Assembly: GCA_902597055.1 (NCBI GenBank) | Contig: CACJWG010000001.1 | Span: 1-64,000 of the forward strand | Length of the DNA: 64,000 nt | Direction of reading: 5' to 3' | Source: an uncultured Pelagibacteraceae bacterium | GTDB lineage: Bacteria; Pseudomonadota; Alphaproteobacteria; Pelagibacterales; Pelagibacteraceae | Part shown: piece after piece, positions 46,518-56,898 of the stretch | Numbering within the stretch: the first letter of the stretch is position 1 | Layout: each line of letters starts with the position of its first letter | Made by a program: the position numbers and the translations under genes | The notes under the pieces: model-generated | The model's input: only the letters and a program-made list of their open reading frames with translations | Databases searched by the model: none | Told to the model about the DNA's origin: nothing

Positions 46518-48455
46518 ATGAACAAAGTCTTGTCTCAGGCAATAAAGAAAGCTGTCTCTGAATTTAAACCTCAGGTTGATCAGAAGAATAAGACTAAAGG
46601 TCCAGACTTATTCTCATTAAACAACAACACAGAGCTCTTTCAAAATTCCAGAGGTATTACAATAAAGATTGATAGAAGTAGAGATGAAAATCTAACAGAT
46701 TTCGGAAAAGCAACACTTAGCGATAGATATTTAGGAGAGAATGAATCTTTCCAAGACTTGTTTGCAAGAGTAGCAAGTCATTATGCCGATGATAATTTAC
46801 ACGCACAAAGATTATATAATTATATTAGTAATCTTTGGTTCATGCCTGCAACACCAGTTCTGTCTAATGGGGGAACTACAAGAGGTTTACCAATATCATG
46901 TTTCTTAAATGAAGCGAGTGATAGTTTAAATGGTATCTTAGGTCTTTGGAGTGAGAATGTTTGGTTAGCTGCAAGAGGTGGTGGTATTGGAAGCTACTGG
47001 GGTAATCTAAGATCTATTGGTGAAAAAATTGGAAGAGTTGGAAAAACTTCTGGAATAATTCCTTTCATAAAAGTTATGGATTCTTTAACGATGGCAATCA
47101 GTCAAGGCTCATTAAGAAGAGGATCTGCTGCTTGTTATTTACCAATTGACCATCCAGAGATTGAAGAATTTATTGAGATGAGAAGACCTACAGGTGGAGA
47201 CCCAAATAGAAAAGCTCTTAACCTACATCACGGTGTTCTTGTTTCAGATGCTTTTATGAGAGCTGTTGAACTTGATGAACAGTGGGCACTTAAGAGCCCG
47301 AAAAACGGATCTGTGCAATCAACTGTTTCAGCTAGAAATTTATGGATCAGATTATTAACTGCAAGAGTTGAAACTGGCGAGCCTTATATAATTTTTATTG
47401 ATACGGTTAATAGACAAATACCTCAGCATCATAAGTTAGCTGGTTTAACAGTAAAGACTTCTAATTTGTGTAGCGAGATTACTCTTCCAACAGGCATTGA
47501 TAAAGAGGGTAGAGATAGAACGGCTGTTTGTTGTTTGTCCTCACTAAACATTGAAAAATATGATGAGTGGAAAGATGATGAAAACTTTGTCGATGATGTA
47601 ATGAGATTTCTGGATAATGTCTTAACTGACTTCATTAATAACGCTCCAGAAGAATTTAGTGATGCAACATATTCAGCGGCAAAAGAAAGAAGTGTTGGCT
47701 TAGGAGTTATGGGGCTTCACTCATATTATCAAAAAAAAATGATACCTCTCGAGTCAGTAATGAGCAAAGTTTGGAATAAAAAGATTTTTGAAAATATCCA
47801 AAAGAAAGTTGATAAATCCTCAAAAGATTTAGCTGAAGAAAGAGGAGCATGTCCTGATGCAGCTGAATACGGTTTTAAAGAAAGATTTTCAAATAAAACC
47901 GCGATTGCTCCAACTGCTTCCATTTCAATTATTTGTGGCGGAACTTCTCCCGGAGTTGAGCCAATTGCAGCTAACAGTTATACTCATAAAACTCTTTCAG
48001 GATCTTTCAATGTTAAAAATAAATATTTAAGAAAATTATTAGATAAACATGGAAAGGATACAGATGAAACTTGGTCAACAATTACGACTAACCAAGGTTC
48101 TGTATCACATTTAGATTTTTTAACTCAAGAAGAAAAAGATGTTTTTAAAACAGCTTTTGAATTAGACCAAAGATGGCTTGTTGATTTAAGTGCAGACAGA
48201 ACTCCACATATTTCGCAAGCACAATCTATTAACTTATTTTTACCTGCGGATGTTCATAAAAGAGATCTTCATCAAATCCATTTCCAAGCTTGGAAAAAAG
48301 GATTGAAGAGCCTTTACTATTGCAGGTCTAAATCAATACAAAGAGCAGAAAATGTTAATGATGCAAAATCAACTGACATTACTGCGAATGTTTATAAATC
48401 AAAACAACAAGAAAGTGACGAAAACAAATACGAGGAGTGTCTATCATGTCAGTAG
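46518..48455 (+). CDS. nrdA: Class I ribonucleoside-diphosphate reductase alpha subunit
   Basis: LWFMPATPVLSNGGTTRGLPISCFLNEASDSL, GGGIGSYWGNLRSIG, KTSNLCSEITLPT, C-terminal YEECLSCQ. Confidence 0.96.
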   Translation: MNKVLSQAIKKAVSEFKPQVDQKNKTKGPDLFSLNNNTELFQNSRGITIKIDRSRDENLTDFGKATLSDRYLGENESFQDLFARVASHYADDNLHAQRLYNYISNLWFMPATPVLSNGGTTRGLPISCFLNEASDSLNGILGLWSENVWLAARGGGIGSYWGNLRSIGEKIGRVGKTSGIIPFIKVMDSLTMAISQGSLRRGSAACYLPIDHPEIEEFIEMRRPTGGDPNRKALNLHHGVLVSDAFMRAVELDEQWALKSPKNGSVQSTVSARNLWIRLLTARVETGEPYIIFIDTVNRQIPQHHKLAGLTVKTSNLCSEITLPTGIDKEGRDRTAVCCLSSLNIEKYDEWKDDENFVDDVMRFLDNVLTDFINNAPEEFSDATYSAAKERSVGLGVMGLHSYYQKKMIPLESVMSKVWNKKIFENIQKKVDKSSKDLAEERGACPDAAEYGFKERFSNKTAIAPTASISIICGGTSPGVEPIAANSYTHKTLSGSFNVKNKYLRKLLDKHGKDTDETWSTITTNQGSVSHLDFLTQEEKDVFKTAFELDQRWLVDLSADRTPHISQAQSINLFLPADVHKRDLHQIHFQAWKKGLKSLYYCRSKSIQRAENVNDAKSTDITANVYKSKQQESDENKYEECLSCQ

Positions 48456-49456
48456 TAAAAAAAGAGGAAAAAGGAAAAATCATTCAACCAAAAAAAATGG
48501 GACTATTAGTAGAAAACCCTGTCTATAAACCATTCAGATATCCGTGGTGTTATGATGCTTGGTTAACTCAGCAAAGAATACACTGGTTACCAGAAGAGGT
48601 GCCATTAGGAGATGATGTTAGAGATTGGCAGAAAAATTTATCAGAGCCAGAGAAAAATTTAGTAACACAAATATTTAGATTTTTTACTCAGGCAGATGTT
48701 GAAGTTAACAATTGTTATTTAAGACACTACACAACAGTATTTAAACCAACAGAAGTTTTAATGATGATGACGGCTTTTGCTGCAATGGAAACAGTTCATG
48801 TGGCTGCTTATTCACATCTATTAGATACAATAGGTATGCCTGAATCTGAGTATTCAGCTTTCATGAAGTATAAAGAGATGAAAGATAAGTACGATTATAT
48901 GCAAGGTTTTAACGTAAATTCAAAAGAAGATATTGCAAAAACAGTTGCTGTGTTTAGTGCTTTTACGGAAGGACTACAATTATTTGCAAGTTTTGCAATT
49001 TTATTAAACTTTCCAAGACACAATAAACTTAAGGGTATGGGACAGATAGTTACTTGGTCAGTAAGAGATGAAACTCTTCACTGCAATTCAATGATCAGAA
49101 TTTTCAAAGAGTTTATAAAAGAAAATCCTGAAATCTGGACACCGAAACTTAAAAAAGAAATCTATGATGCATGCAGAACAATTGTAGAGCATGAAGATGC
49201 ATTTATAGATTTAGCTTTTGAAATGGGACCAATGAAAGGTCTTACAGCTCAGGAGGTTAAGGATTACATTAGATTTATTGGAAACAGAAGATTGGTTCAG
49301 TTAGGTCTTGAGCCGATTTATGATGTAGAAAAAAATCCACTTACTTGGCTTGATACTATGTTGAATGCTGTTGAGCATATGAACTTCTTTGAAGGAAGGG
49401 CTACAGAATATTCAAAAGCATCAACACAAGGTAACTGGACTGAAGCTTTTTCATAA
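48437..49456 (+). CDS. nrdB: Class I ribonucleoside-diphosphate reductase beta subunit
   Basis: AAMETVHVAAYSHLLD (E, H ligands and radical Tyr), FTEGLQLFASFAILLNF, VRDETLHCNSMIRIF. Confidence 0.96.
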   Translation: MSIMSVVKKEEKGKIIQPKKMGLLVENPVYKPFRYPWCYDAWLTQQRIHWLPEEVPLGDDVRDWQKNLSEPEKNLVTQIFRFFTQADVEVNNCYLRHYTTVFKPTEVLMMMTAFAAMETVHVAAYSHLLDTIGMPESEYSAFMKYKEMKDKYDYMQGFNVNSKEDIAKTVAVFSAFTEGLQLFASFAILLNFPRHNKLKGMGQIVTWSVRDETLHCNSMIRIFKEFIKENPEIWTPKLKKEIYDACRTIVEHEDAFIDLAFEMGPMKGLTAQEVKDYIRFIGNRRLVQLGLEPIYDVEKNPLTWLDTMLNAVEHMNFFEGRATEYSKASTQGNWTEAFS

Positions 49457-49458
49457 AA

Positions 49459-50085
49459 TTGAAATATAAAAAATATTTTAGAAAAACAAGCCTTAAACAG
49501 AAAAATATTGGGGATCTCTTCTTAGAAGAGATCCAAAAATATAATCCAAAAACTTTTTTGGAAATTGGAATATTTCATGGTGTTACCGCCAGGAATGTTT
49601 GCGAATTAATGTACAATAATCACGGAGAAAGTTTTAGTTATATAGGTATAGATATTTTTGATGAAGGAGATAAATACAAAAACGAGGTTACTCCAGAAAA
49701 AACTTTTAATAATCCTCTTAAAAACTTTTTTTTTAAATATATAAAAAGACAAAACCCTTATAGTTTGGAAGCTGTGGAAGATTTATTATCTAAATTTAAA
49801 AAAAACATAACTTTACTTAAAGGAAACTCAAATGAAATACTAAAAAACATTGAACTAGAAAAAGTTGATTTTATATTTATTGACGGTGGTCATGAATATA
49901 ACACTGTTAAAAATGATTTATTCCATAGTCATAGGTTATTGAGAAATAAAGGAACTATACTTTGTGACGATTTAAACTTGAGTCAGGCTTTAGGAGTTAG
50001 ACAAGCAATAAATGAATTTTCTAAAGAAAATAAAATAAAATATGAAATCGTTCATGAGCGATTTGCAAAATTTGACTTTAATTAG
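49459..50085 (+). CDS. Class I SAM-dependent methyltransferase (Methyltransf_24-like), TTG start
   Basis: TFLEIGIFHGVTARNVCELM, DFIFIDGGHEYNTVKNDLFHSHRLLRNKGTILCDD. Confidence 0.8.
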   Translation: MKYKKYFRKTSLKQKNIGDLFLEEIQKYNPKTFLEIGIFHGVTARNVCELMYNNHGESFSYIGIDIFDEGDKYKNEVTPEKTFNNPLKNFFFKYIKRQNPYSLEAVEDLLSKFKKNITLLKGNSNEILKNIELEKVDFIFIDGGHEYNTVKNDLFHSHRLLRNKGTILCDDLNLSQALGVRQAINEFSKENKIKYEIVHERFAKFDFN

Positions 50086-51210
50086 TTATCTTTGATTTAT
50101 AGGGACAACTTTACGATAGCTGCTTCCTTTATAGCTAGCAAGTGGTCTTATTAATTTATTTGCAGCATGTTGTTCAAGAATATGTGCAGACCATCCAGTT
50201 ATCCTAGAAATTACAAAGATTGGTGTAAAGAAATCAGTATCAAATCCCATTAAATGATAAGTCGGTCCAGTAGGATAATCTACATTTGGATGAATATTTT
50301 TTCTTTCAATCATCACTTTTTCAACAATGTCATAAATTTTTTCAAACTTCTTATCTTTTTTAACTTTTGCAACTTTTGAAAAATATTCTCTCATTGTTGG
50401 TACTCTAGAGTCACCACTTTTATAAACTCTATGACCGAAACCCATAACAACAGCTTTTTGATCTAGTGCATTATTTATCCAATTTAATGCATTTTCAGGT
50501 TTTTTAATTTTATTCATCATATGCATCACTTCCTCATTAGCACCACCGTGCAATGGTCCCTTTAAACTTGCAATAGCACCAGTAATTGCACCATGAATAT
50601 CTGACAAGCTGCTAGTGATTGTTCTTGCGGTAAATGTAGAAACATTAAAACTATGTTCAGCATATAATATTAAAGATACATCAAATGCTTTTACAATTTC
50701 TTTTTCTGGAACTTTACCAAAACACATATAAAAAAAGTTTTCAGAGAAAGATAAATTACTCTTTGGTTTTATAATTTTTTTTCCTTTTCTAATTCTATAG
50801 AAGGCTGCTAAAGCAACAGGTGTTTTTGCAAAAATTCTCATTACCTTTCTTAAGTTTGCTTCAGGAGAATTATCTTTAGTTTCTTTATCTTCTAGCCCCA
50901 TTATACTTACTGCTGTTCTAGCTACATCCATAGGATGAGATTTTTTTGGAAAATTTTTAATACTTTCCAATAATGTCTTTGACAGGTTTCGCTCTTTTCT
51001 CTCAACTTTTTCAAAATTTTTTAACTGTTTTTCAGAGGGTAACTCTCCATTGAGAATAAGATATGCGACTTCTTCAAACTTACATTTTGCACAAAGGTCT
51101 TGTGCAGCATATCCTCTGTAAGTCAGAGAATTTATTTCCGGCATTACCTTTGAAACTTCAGTTTCATCAACTACAATCCCAAGTAAACCTTTTTTAATAT
51201 CTTCAGTCAT
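50086..51210 (-). CDS. prpC: 2-methylcitrate synthase / citrate synthase family
   Basis: LTYRGYAAQDLCAKCKFEEVAYLILNGELP, GPLHGGANEEVMHMM, GFGHRVYKSGDSRVPTMREY; operon with prpB and prpD. Confidence 0.92.
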   Translation of the reverse strand: MTEDIKKGLLGIVVDETEVSKVMPEINSLTYRGYAAQDLCAKCKFEEVAYLILNGELPSEKQLKNFEKVERKERNLSKTLLESIKNFPKKSHPMDVARTAVSIMGLEDKETKDNSPEANLRKVMRIFAKTPVALAAFYRIRKGKKIIKPKSNLSFSENFFYMCFGKVPEKEIVKAFDVSLILYAEHSFNVSTFTARTITSSLSDIHGAITGAIASLKGPLHGGANEEVMHMMNKIKKPENALNWINNALDQKAVVMGFGHRVYKSGDSRVPTMREYFSKVAKVKKDKKFEKIYDIVEKVMIERKNIHPNVDYPTGPTYHLMGFDTDFFTPIFVISRITGWSAHILEQHAANKLIRPLASYKGSSYRKVVPINQR

Positions 51211-52106
51211 TAATCATGTCCATCTGTACTAAAATTATATATTTTTTTATCGAGAGCATTGTATTTTTCATAATCTACCAAGTCATACAATCTACTTCTA
51301 GTTTGCATTTTATCAATAAGGTTTTTTTGATGTCCTTCTTCAAAAATTTTCTTCAAACCTTCCTCCACACTTTTCATTGCCAATCTTTGAGTTGTTACGG
51401 GATAAATAACGATATTATAACCCAAATTTTCCAACTCTTTATAATCTAAAAGATCTGATTTTCCAAATTCTGTCATGTTTGCAAGTAAATAGGAACTTAG
51501 GCTTTTTCTAACTTTTTCAAATTCAGCTTTATCTTTTAAAGCTTCAGGAAAAACTATTTCAGCTCCTGCGTCGATATATGCTTTACATCTATCAATCATT
51601 TTATCTATTCCCTCTACACTTTTTGCGTCTGATCTAGCAATTATCTTAAAATTTTTATCTTTCCTTGCTTTGACACACTCTTCAATTTTTTTTACCATTT
51701 TTTTAACAGAAATAAGTTCTTTGTTATCAAGATGACCACACCTTTTTCTCTCAACTTGATCTTCTATATGTACTGCTGTCACACCAAATTTTTCAAAAGT
51801 TTTAATAGTTTTTTTACAAGACTTAAAACCCGTATCAATATCAACAATTGTAGGTAGGTTTGTTACCCTTGCTATTTGTTTTGATCTATTACTCACATCT
51901 TCAAGTGTTGTAAGACCTATATCTGGATAACCAAGGTCATTAGACATAACACCACCCGAAACATAAACAGCATCATAGCCAATTTCTTCAATTACTTTAG
52001 CAGTTAATGGATTGTATGCACCAGGAACTCTTAAAATTTTTCCACTTTTTAATTTATCAACAAAATCTTTCCTTTTTTCTTTTGTTTTTTTTTTTATAAA
52101 GTGCAT
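51210..52106 (-). CDS. prpB: Methylisocitrate lyase
   Basis: LRVPGAYNPLTAKVIEEIGYDAVYVSGGVMSNDLGYPDIGLTTL, VDIDTGF, VHIEDQVERKRCGHLDNKEL. Confidence 0.95.
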   Translation of the reverse strand: MHFIKKKTKEKRKDFVDKLKSGKILRVPGAYNPLTAKVIEEIGYDAVYVSGGVMSNDLGYPDIGLTTLEDVSNRSKQIARVTNLPTIVDIDTGFKSCKKTIKTFEKFGVTAVHIEDQVERKRCGHLDNKELISVKKMVKKIEECVKARKDKNFKIIARSDAKSVEGIDKMIDRCKAYIDAGAEIVFPEALKDKAEFEKVRKSLSSYLLANMTEFGKSDLLDYKELENLGYNIVIYPVTTQRLAMKSVEEGLKKIFEEGHQKNLIDKMQTRSRLYDLVDYEKYNALDKKIYNFSTDGHD

Positions 52107-53608
52107 TAAAAAATACCAATTTTTTTATTTTTTTTAATGCTTCTACTATTAATTTCAATATTTAATTTATGTAACTGATTTGACTTTAACTTTCTTAAGT
52201 TTTGAATGTCTTTCAGAAATCTATCTGACTCCTTTTTGGGTATAATGTCTTTTGAAAGTGTTAAAAACTTCTTAATATAATTAGCTCTTCTAAATGGCCT
52301 TAAGCCATAAGGATGAGCGTCTGCTACACCTTGTTCTTCAACAATTTTTTTATTATTTTTTAATGTGACTATAACTTTAGCTCCAAAAGCTTTATTTTTT
52401 GGGTTTGGATCATGATAACGTTTAGTCCATTTTTTATCCTCATGAGTTTTAATAGATCTCCATATCTTAATGGTGCTTTTCTTTTTTGCTCTTGATTTGC
52501 TATATGATTTCACGTGGTGCCAATCAGCATCCTCTAAAGCAACAGCAAAAATGTACATTATTGAGTGATCTAAAGTTTCTCTACTTGCATTAGGATCCAT
52601 TTTTTGTGGATCGTTTGCTCCTGTTCCAATTACATAATGAGTATGATGACTTGTATATATATCTATTTTTTTAATTTCGTTTAAATTGTCAATTTTTCTA
52701 TTTAATTTTTTTGCAAGGTCTATAAGTGCTTGCGCTTGATATTCTGCTGAATATTCTTTTGTATAAGTTTCAAGAATAGCTTTTTTTTCCTGATTTTTTT
52801 TTGGAAGTGGAACTTTATATAATGCTTTTTTTCCATCGAGTATTCTTGCAATCACACTATCTTCTCCTTCATAAATCGGACTTGGTGCTCCTTCACCTCT
52901 CATTGCTCTATCGACAGCCTCTATACCAAGTTTTCCAGCATGCGCAGGAGCAAAAGCTTTCCAACTAGAAATTTCTCCTTTTCTAGATTGTCTTGTAGAT
53001 ACAGTAACATGTAGTGCTTGTTGAACAGCTTGATAGATAGTTTCTGTTTTTAGATTAAGCATTGTTCCTATACCTGCTGCAACACTTGGACCTAAATGAG
53101 CTATATGATCTACTTTATGTTTATGAAGACAGATACCTTTTACAAGATTTACTTGCACCTCATATGCAGTAATAATTCCTTTAATAAGATTTAAACCAGA
53201 AATTTTTTTTTGTTGTGCAACAGCCATTAATGCAGGAATATTATCTCCCGGATGACTATAGTCTGCTGCTAAAAAGGTATCGTGAAAATCTAATTCTCTT
53301 ACAGCAGTTCCATTGGACCAGGCAGCCCATTCACAATCAAATTTCTTTTTTGAATTAATTCCAAATAAAGTGGCACCATTAGATCTTGGATGTTTCATTG
53401 CCATTTCCCTTGAAGTAACTACAGCTTTTCTATTTAATGAAGCGATAGCTACAGATGCATTATCAATCATCCTATTAATCACCATATCAACCGAATCTTT
53501 ATTTAGTTTAGCACTGTCACTTGCAATTTCTGCAATTTTCCAGGCAAGTTGATTTTTTTTACTTAATTTATCTTTTGATGCGAAAACTTTTACTTTATGT
53601 ATTTTCAA
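52106..53608 (-). CDS. prpD: MmgE/PrpD family 2-methylcitrate dehydratase
   Basis: WAAWSNGTAVRELDFHDTFLAADYSHPGDNIPALMAVAQ, SSWKAFAPAHAGKLGIEAVDRAMRGEGAPSPIYEGEDSVIARILDG. Confidence 0.95.
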   Translation of the reverse strand: MKIHKVKVFASKDKLSKKNQLAWKIAEIASDSAKLNKDSVDMVINRMIDNASVAIASLNRKAVVTSREMAMKHPRSNGATLFGINSKKKFDCEWAAWSNGTAVRELDFHDTFLAADYSHPGDNIPALMAVAQQKKISGLNLIKGIITAYEVQVNLVKGICLHKHKVDHIAHLGPSVAAGIGTMLNLKTETIYQAVQQALHVTVSTRQSRKGEISSWKAFAPAHAGKLGIEAVDRAMRGEGAPSPIYEGEDSVIARILDGKKALYKVPLPKKNQEKKAILETYTKEYSAEYQAQALIDLAKKLNRKIDNLNEIKKIDIYTSHHTHYVIGTGANDPQKMDPNASRETLDHSIMYIFAVALEDADWHHVKSYSKSRAKKKSTIKIWRSIKTHEDKKWTKRYHDPNPKNKAFGAKVIVTLKNNKKIVEEQGVADAHPYGLRPFRRANYIKKFLTLSKDIIPKKESDRFLKDIQNLRKLKSNQLHKLNIEINSRSIKKNKKIGIF

Positions 53609-53642
53609 TTTATTCCTTTTTGAGTTTAGTACTTCATTTATG

Positions 53643-54332
53643 TTAAGTATTCAAATATTTTGAAACTATTTTCTCAATACCCTGAAAGTTGGTTATCAAG
53701 TGATCATGAGGTATTTCATTTACTTTTTTATCAGTATATCCGTCCTCGAGCAATATAAATGGTAAGTTTGCAGAATTAGCTGCCGCTGAATCTGTTTCAC
53801 TATCACCAATCATTAAAGATTTTTTTATATCTCCTTGAAGAATTTCAATCACAGAAGTTAAATGTCTAGGATCAGGTTTGCAATAATCAAAAGTATTACT
53901 ACCAGCAACATATTCAAAATAATCGAAAATTTTTATTTTTTTTAACAAATCAATTGCTAAATGTTCTTGTTTGTTAGTGCAAACTGCTAGTGAAATATCA
54001 TTTTGTTTTGACCATTTTAAAAATTCAATTACACCATCAATAATCTTACTTTCATTAACAATATTCTTTCCATAATAATCTATAAAATCCTTTACCATTT
54101 CATCTTTAATTTTTTTATCTGAAATTTTTCCAAATTCTTTTTTGGCTGTTCCCCAAATAGATCTTCCAATCAAAGCACCAGCACCTTTACCAACAAGGTT
54201 TCTAATTTCCTCTGTTGTCTTTGTTTCGTACCCAAACTTTCTCATTACATAATTATGAGCATTCATTAGATCTGGAGCTGTATCTACTATGGTTCCATCT
54301 AAATCTACCAAAACTGTGAATTTTTGACTCAT
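53643..54332 (-). CDS. HAD family hydrolase (phosphoglycolate phosphatase-like)
   Basis: VLVDLDGTIVDTAPDLMNAHNYVMRKFG, VCTNKQEHLAIDLLKKI, SLMIGDSETDSAAANSANLPFILLEDGY. Confidence 0.92.
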   Translation of the reverse strand: MSQKFTVLVDLDGTIVDTAPDLMNAHNYVMRKFGYETKTTEEIRNLVGKGAGALIGRSIWGTAKKEFGKISDKKIKDEMVKDFIDYYGKNIVNESKIIDGVIEFLKWSKQNDISLAVCTNKQEHLAIDLLKKIKIFDYFEYVAGSNTFDYCKPDPRHLTSVIEILQGDIKKSLMIGDSETDSAAANSANLPFILLEDGYTDKKVNEIPHDHLITNFQGIEKIVSKYLNT

Positions 54333-54403
54333 TTTTAAAAAGTATTATTAAGAAATATTTTGTGAATTCTTTATCATAAATACTTATCTATAAGAAAAAA
54401 TCA

Positions 54404-55015
54404 ATGAAACAAACTGATATTCAAAATAAATTTAGAAAAAAATTTTTAAATCAGGGTGTAAAAATGACTGCGCCTGAGACTGTTTTTTTTTCAAATGATA
54501 CTAAAATCGGAAAAAATGTAACAATCGAACCATACGTTGTTTTTGGATCAAAGGTAAAAATCAAAAACAATGTTAAGATATTAGCCTTTTCACACCTTGA
54601 AGGTGTAAGTGTTGATAATAATGTTTCAATTGGCCCATACGCACGTTTAAGACCAGGAACTGTCTTAGAAGAAGGTTCAAAAGTCGGAAACTTTGTTGAA
54701 ATTAAGAAATCTCGATTAAAAAAGAATTCAAAAGCAAACCACCTTACTTATATTGGAGATGCAACAGTAGGTAAAAAATCTAATATTGGTGCAGGTACAA
54801 TCACTTGTAATTATGATGGAGTTAAAAAAAGCAAAACAATAATTGAAGATGGTGCTTTTATAGGATCAAACACATCATTAGTTGCCCCTGTGAAAATTGG
54901 AAAAAAAGCGATTGTTGGTGCTAGTTCTATAATAACTCAAAATGTAAAAAGTGGTTCTTTAGCGTTAACAAGAGCAAAACAAACTGAAGTAAAAAACTAT
55001 AAAAGAAAAAAATAA
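54404..55015 (+). CDS. Stand-alone GlmU C-terminal acetyltransferase domain (left-handed beta-helix)
   Basis: [100 protein letters not shown]; no uridylyltransferase domain upstream. Confidence 0.9.
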   Translation: MKQTDIQNKFRKKFLNQGVKMTAPETVFFSNDTKIGKNVTIEPYVVFGSKVKIKNNVKILAFSHLEGVSVDNNVSIGPYARLRPGTVLEEGSKVGNFVEIKKSRLKKNSKANHLTYIGDATVGKKSNIGAGTITCNYDGVKKSKTIIEDGAFIGSNTSLVAPVKIGKKAIVGASSIITQNVKSGSLALTRAKQTEVKNYKRKK

Positions 55016-55018
55016 ATT

Positions 55019-56839
55019 ATGTGTGGAATTATTGGAATAACAAGTAACAAATTAGTTTCGTCTCCAATTATTAATTCATTAAAAAAATTGGAATACAGAG
55101 GTTACGACTCTGCAGGAATAGCAACGATTGACTCTGGCTTCATTAAAGAAGTAAAATGTGAGGGTAGAGTTGAAAGTTTAGAGGAAGCCGTTTCAAAATC
55201 AAAGTTAACAGGAAATGTTGGTATTGGACATGTACGATGGGCAACCCACGGTATTCCAAACACAATTAACGCTCATCCACATTCATCAGAAAATGTATCT
55301 GTAGTTCATAATGGAATAATTGAAAATTCAACATTGCTAAAAAAGTTTTTAATAAATAAAGGACATAAGTTTAAGTCCCAAACAGATACTGAAGTTATTG
55401 TTCACCTTATTACTGAATATTTAAAAAAAGATAATCTCAAAGATGCAATTATTAAAGTTTTAAAAAAACTTCATGGAAGTTTTGCTTTAGGTATAATTTT
55501 TAAAGACAATCCTAATTTAATAATTGGCGCTAGAAGGGGCTCACCTTTAGCTGTTGGTTATGGTCCTGGTGAAAATTATTTAGGATCAGATTCTTATGCT
55601 TTAAAATCAATGACAAATAAAATTTCATATCTTAACGATGGAGAATTTTGTATAATTAAAAAAGATAACGTTGAGTTTTTTAATCAGAGCGGAAAAAAAA
55701 TAAATAAAAAAGTATTACATTTATCATCAAATGAACAAAATTATGAAAAGGGTGACTACAAACATTTTATGGCTAAAGAAATTGACGAACAGCCAAATAC
55801 TATCAAAAATTGTGTTAATGAATATATAGACAAAATCAATAATGATATAAATATTTTTAATTTTCCATTTAAAGAAAAAGAAATAAACTCTATAACACTG
55901 ATAGGATGTGGCACAGCCTATCACTCTTGTCTTATTGCAAAATATTGGTTTGAACAATTAACATCATTCGATGTTAGTATCGATATTGCTTCAGAGTTTC
56001 GTTATAGAAAAAATAAATTTAAGAAAGATTGTCTTTATATTTTTGTTTCTCAGTCAGGTGAAACTGCTGATACTTATGCAGCTTTAGATCTTTGCAACAA
56101 AAATAAAATGAAAACATGCTCAGTTGTAAATGTTATTGAAAGCTCAATAGCAAGAGATTCCAAATTTGTTTTACCTATTCATTGTGGTCCAGAAATCGGT
56201 GTTGCATCTACTAAAGCTTTCTTAGGACAAATGCTTGTTTTATATATACTTTGCTTAAAATTGGCTCAAAAAAGGAAAGATATAAGTAAAAAAGATTATT
56301 TAAAGAAGATCAAAAATTTATTTAATCTCGCAAAATTAGTTAAACATTCCTTAGAAACTGAAAACAAAATTCAATCAATATGCAGTTCATTTGTTGATGC
56401 AAAAGGTTCAATGTTTTTAGGTAGAGGATATTCATTTCCAATAGCATTAGAAGGAGCTTTAAAATTGAAAGAATTAGCTTATGTACATGCAGAGGGTTAT
56501 CCCGCAGGTGAAATGAAACATGGACCATTAGCTCTTATAGAAGATGGAATGCCAGTAGTAGTGATTGCCCCAAGGGACCAACACTATAAAAAAACTATTT
56601 CAAACATGCAAGAAGTCATAGCGCGAGGTGCGAAAGTTTTGCTTATTACAAATAAAAGCAAAAATGAAGTTTATTCTGAAAATATCTGGGAGACTATTGA
56701 AGTTGAAAATACTGAAGATGATTTGTTTCCATTTTTAGTAACAATTCCATTGCAAAAGCTTGCGTATTATTCTGCACTTAAAAAAGGTTATGACATTGAT
56801 AAACCAAGAAATTTAGCTAAATCAGTAACAGTAGAATAA
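55019..56839 (+). CDS. glmS: Glutamine--fructose-6-phosphate aminotransferase
   Basis: MCGIIGITSNKLVSSPIINSLKKLEYRGYDSAGIA, HVRWATHGIPNTINAHPH, VSQSGETADTYAALDLC; C-terminal DKPRNLAKSVTVE. Confidence 0.98.
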   Translation: MCGIIGITSNKLVSSPIINSLKKLEYRGYDSAGIATIDSGFIKEVKCEGRVESLEEAVSKSKLTGNVGIGHVRWATHGIPNTINAHPHSSENVSVVHNGIIENSTLLKKFLINKGHKFKSQTDTEVIVHLITEYLKKDNLKDAIIKVLKKLHGSFALGIIFKDNPNLIIGARRGSPLAVGYGPGENYLGSDSYALKSMTNKISYLNDGEFCIIKKDNVEFFNQSGKKINKKVLHLSSNEQNYEKGDYKHFMAKEIDEQPNTIKNCVNEYIDKINNDINIFNFPFKEKEINSITLIGCGTAYHSCLIAKYWFEQLTSFDVSIDIASEFRYRKNKFKKDCLYIFVSQSGETADTYAALDLCNKNKMKTCSVVNVIESSIARDSKFVLPIHCGPEIGVASTKAFLGQMLVLYILCLKLAQKRKDISKKDYLKKIKNLFNLAKLVKHSLETENKIQSICSSFVDAKGSMFLGRGYSFPIALEGALKLKELAYVHAEGYPAGEMKHGPLALIEDGMPVVVIAPRDQHYKKTISNMQEVIARGAKVLLITNKSKNEVYSENIWETIEVENTEDDLFPFLVTIPLQKLAYYSALKKGYDIDKPRNLAKSVTVE

Positions 56840-56898
56840 TTAAAATAACTATTCTCTTTTGTCATAATTTCGTTATATATTCATCTTAAGGTTGAACT

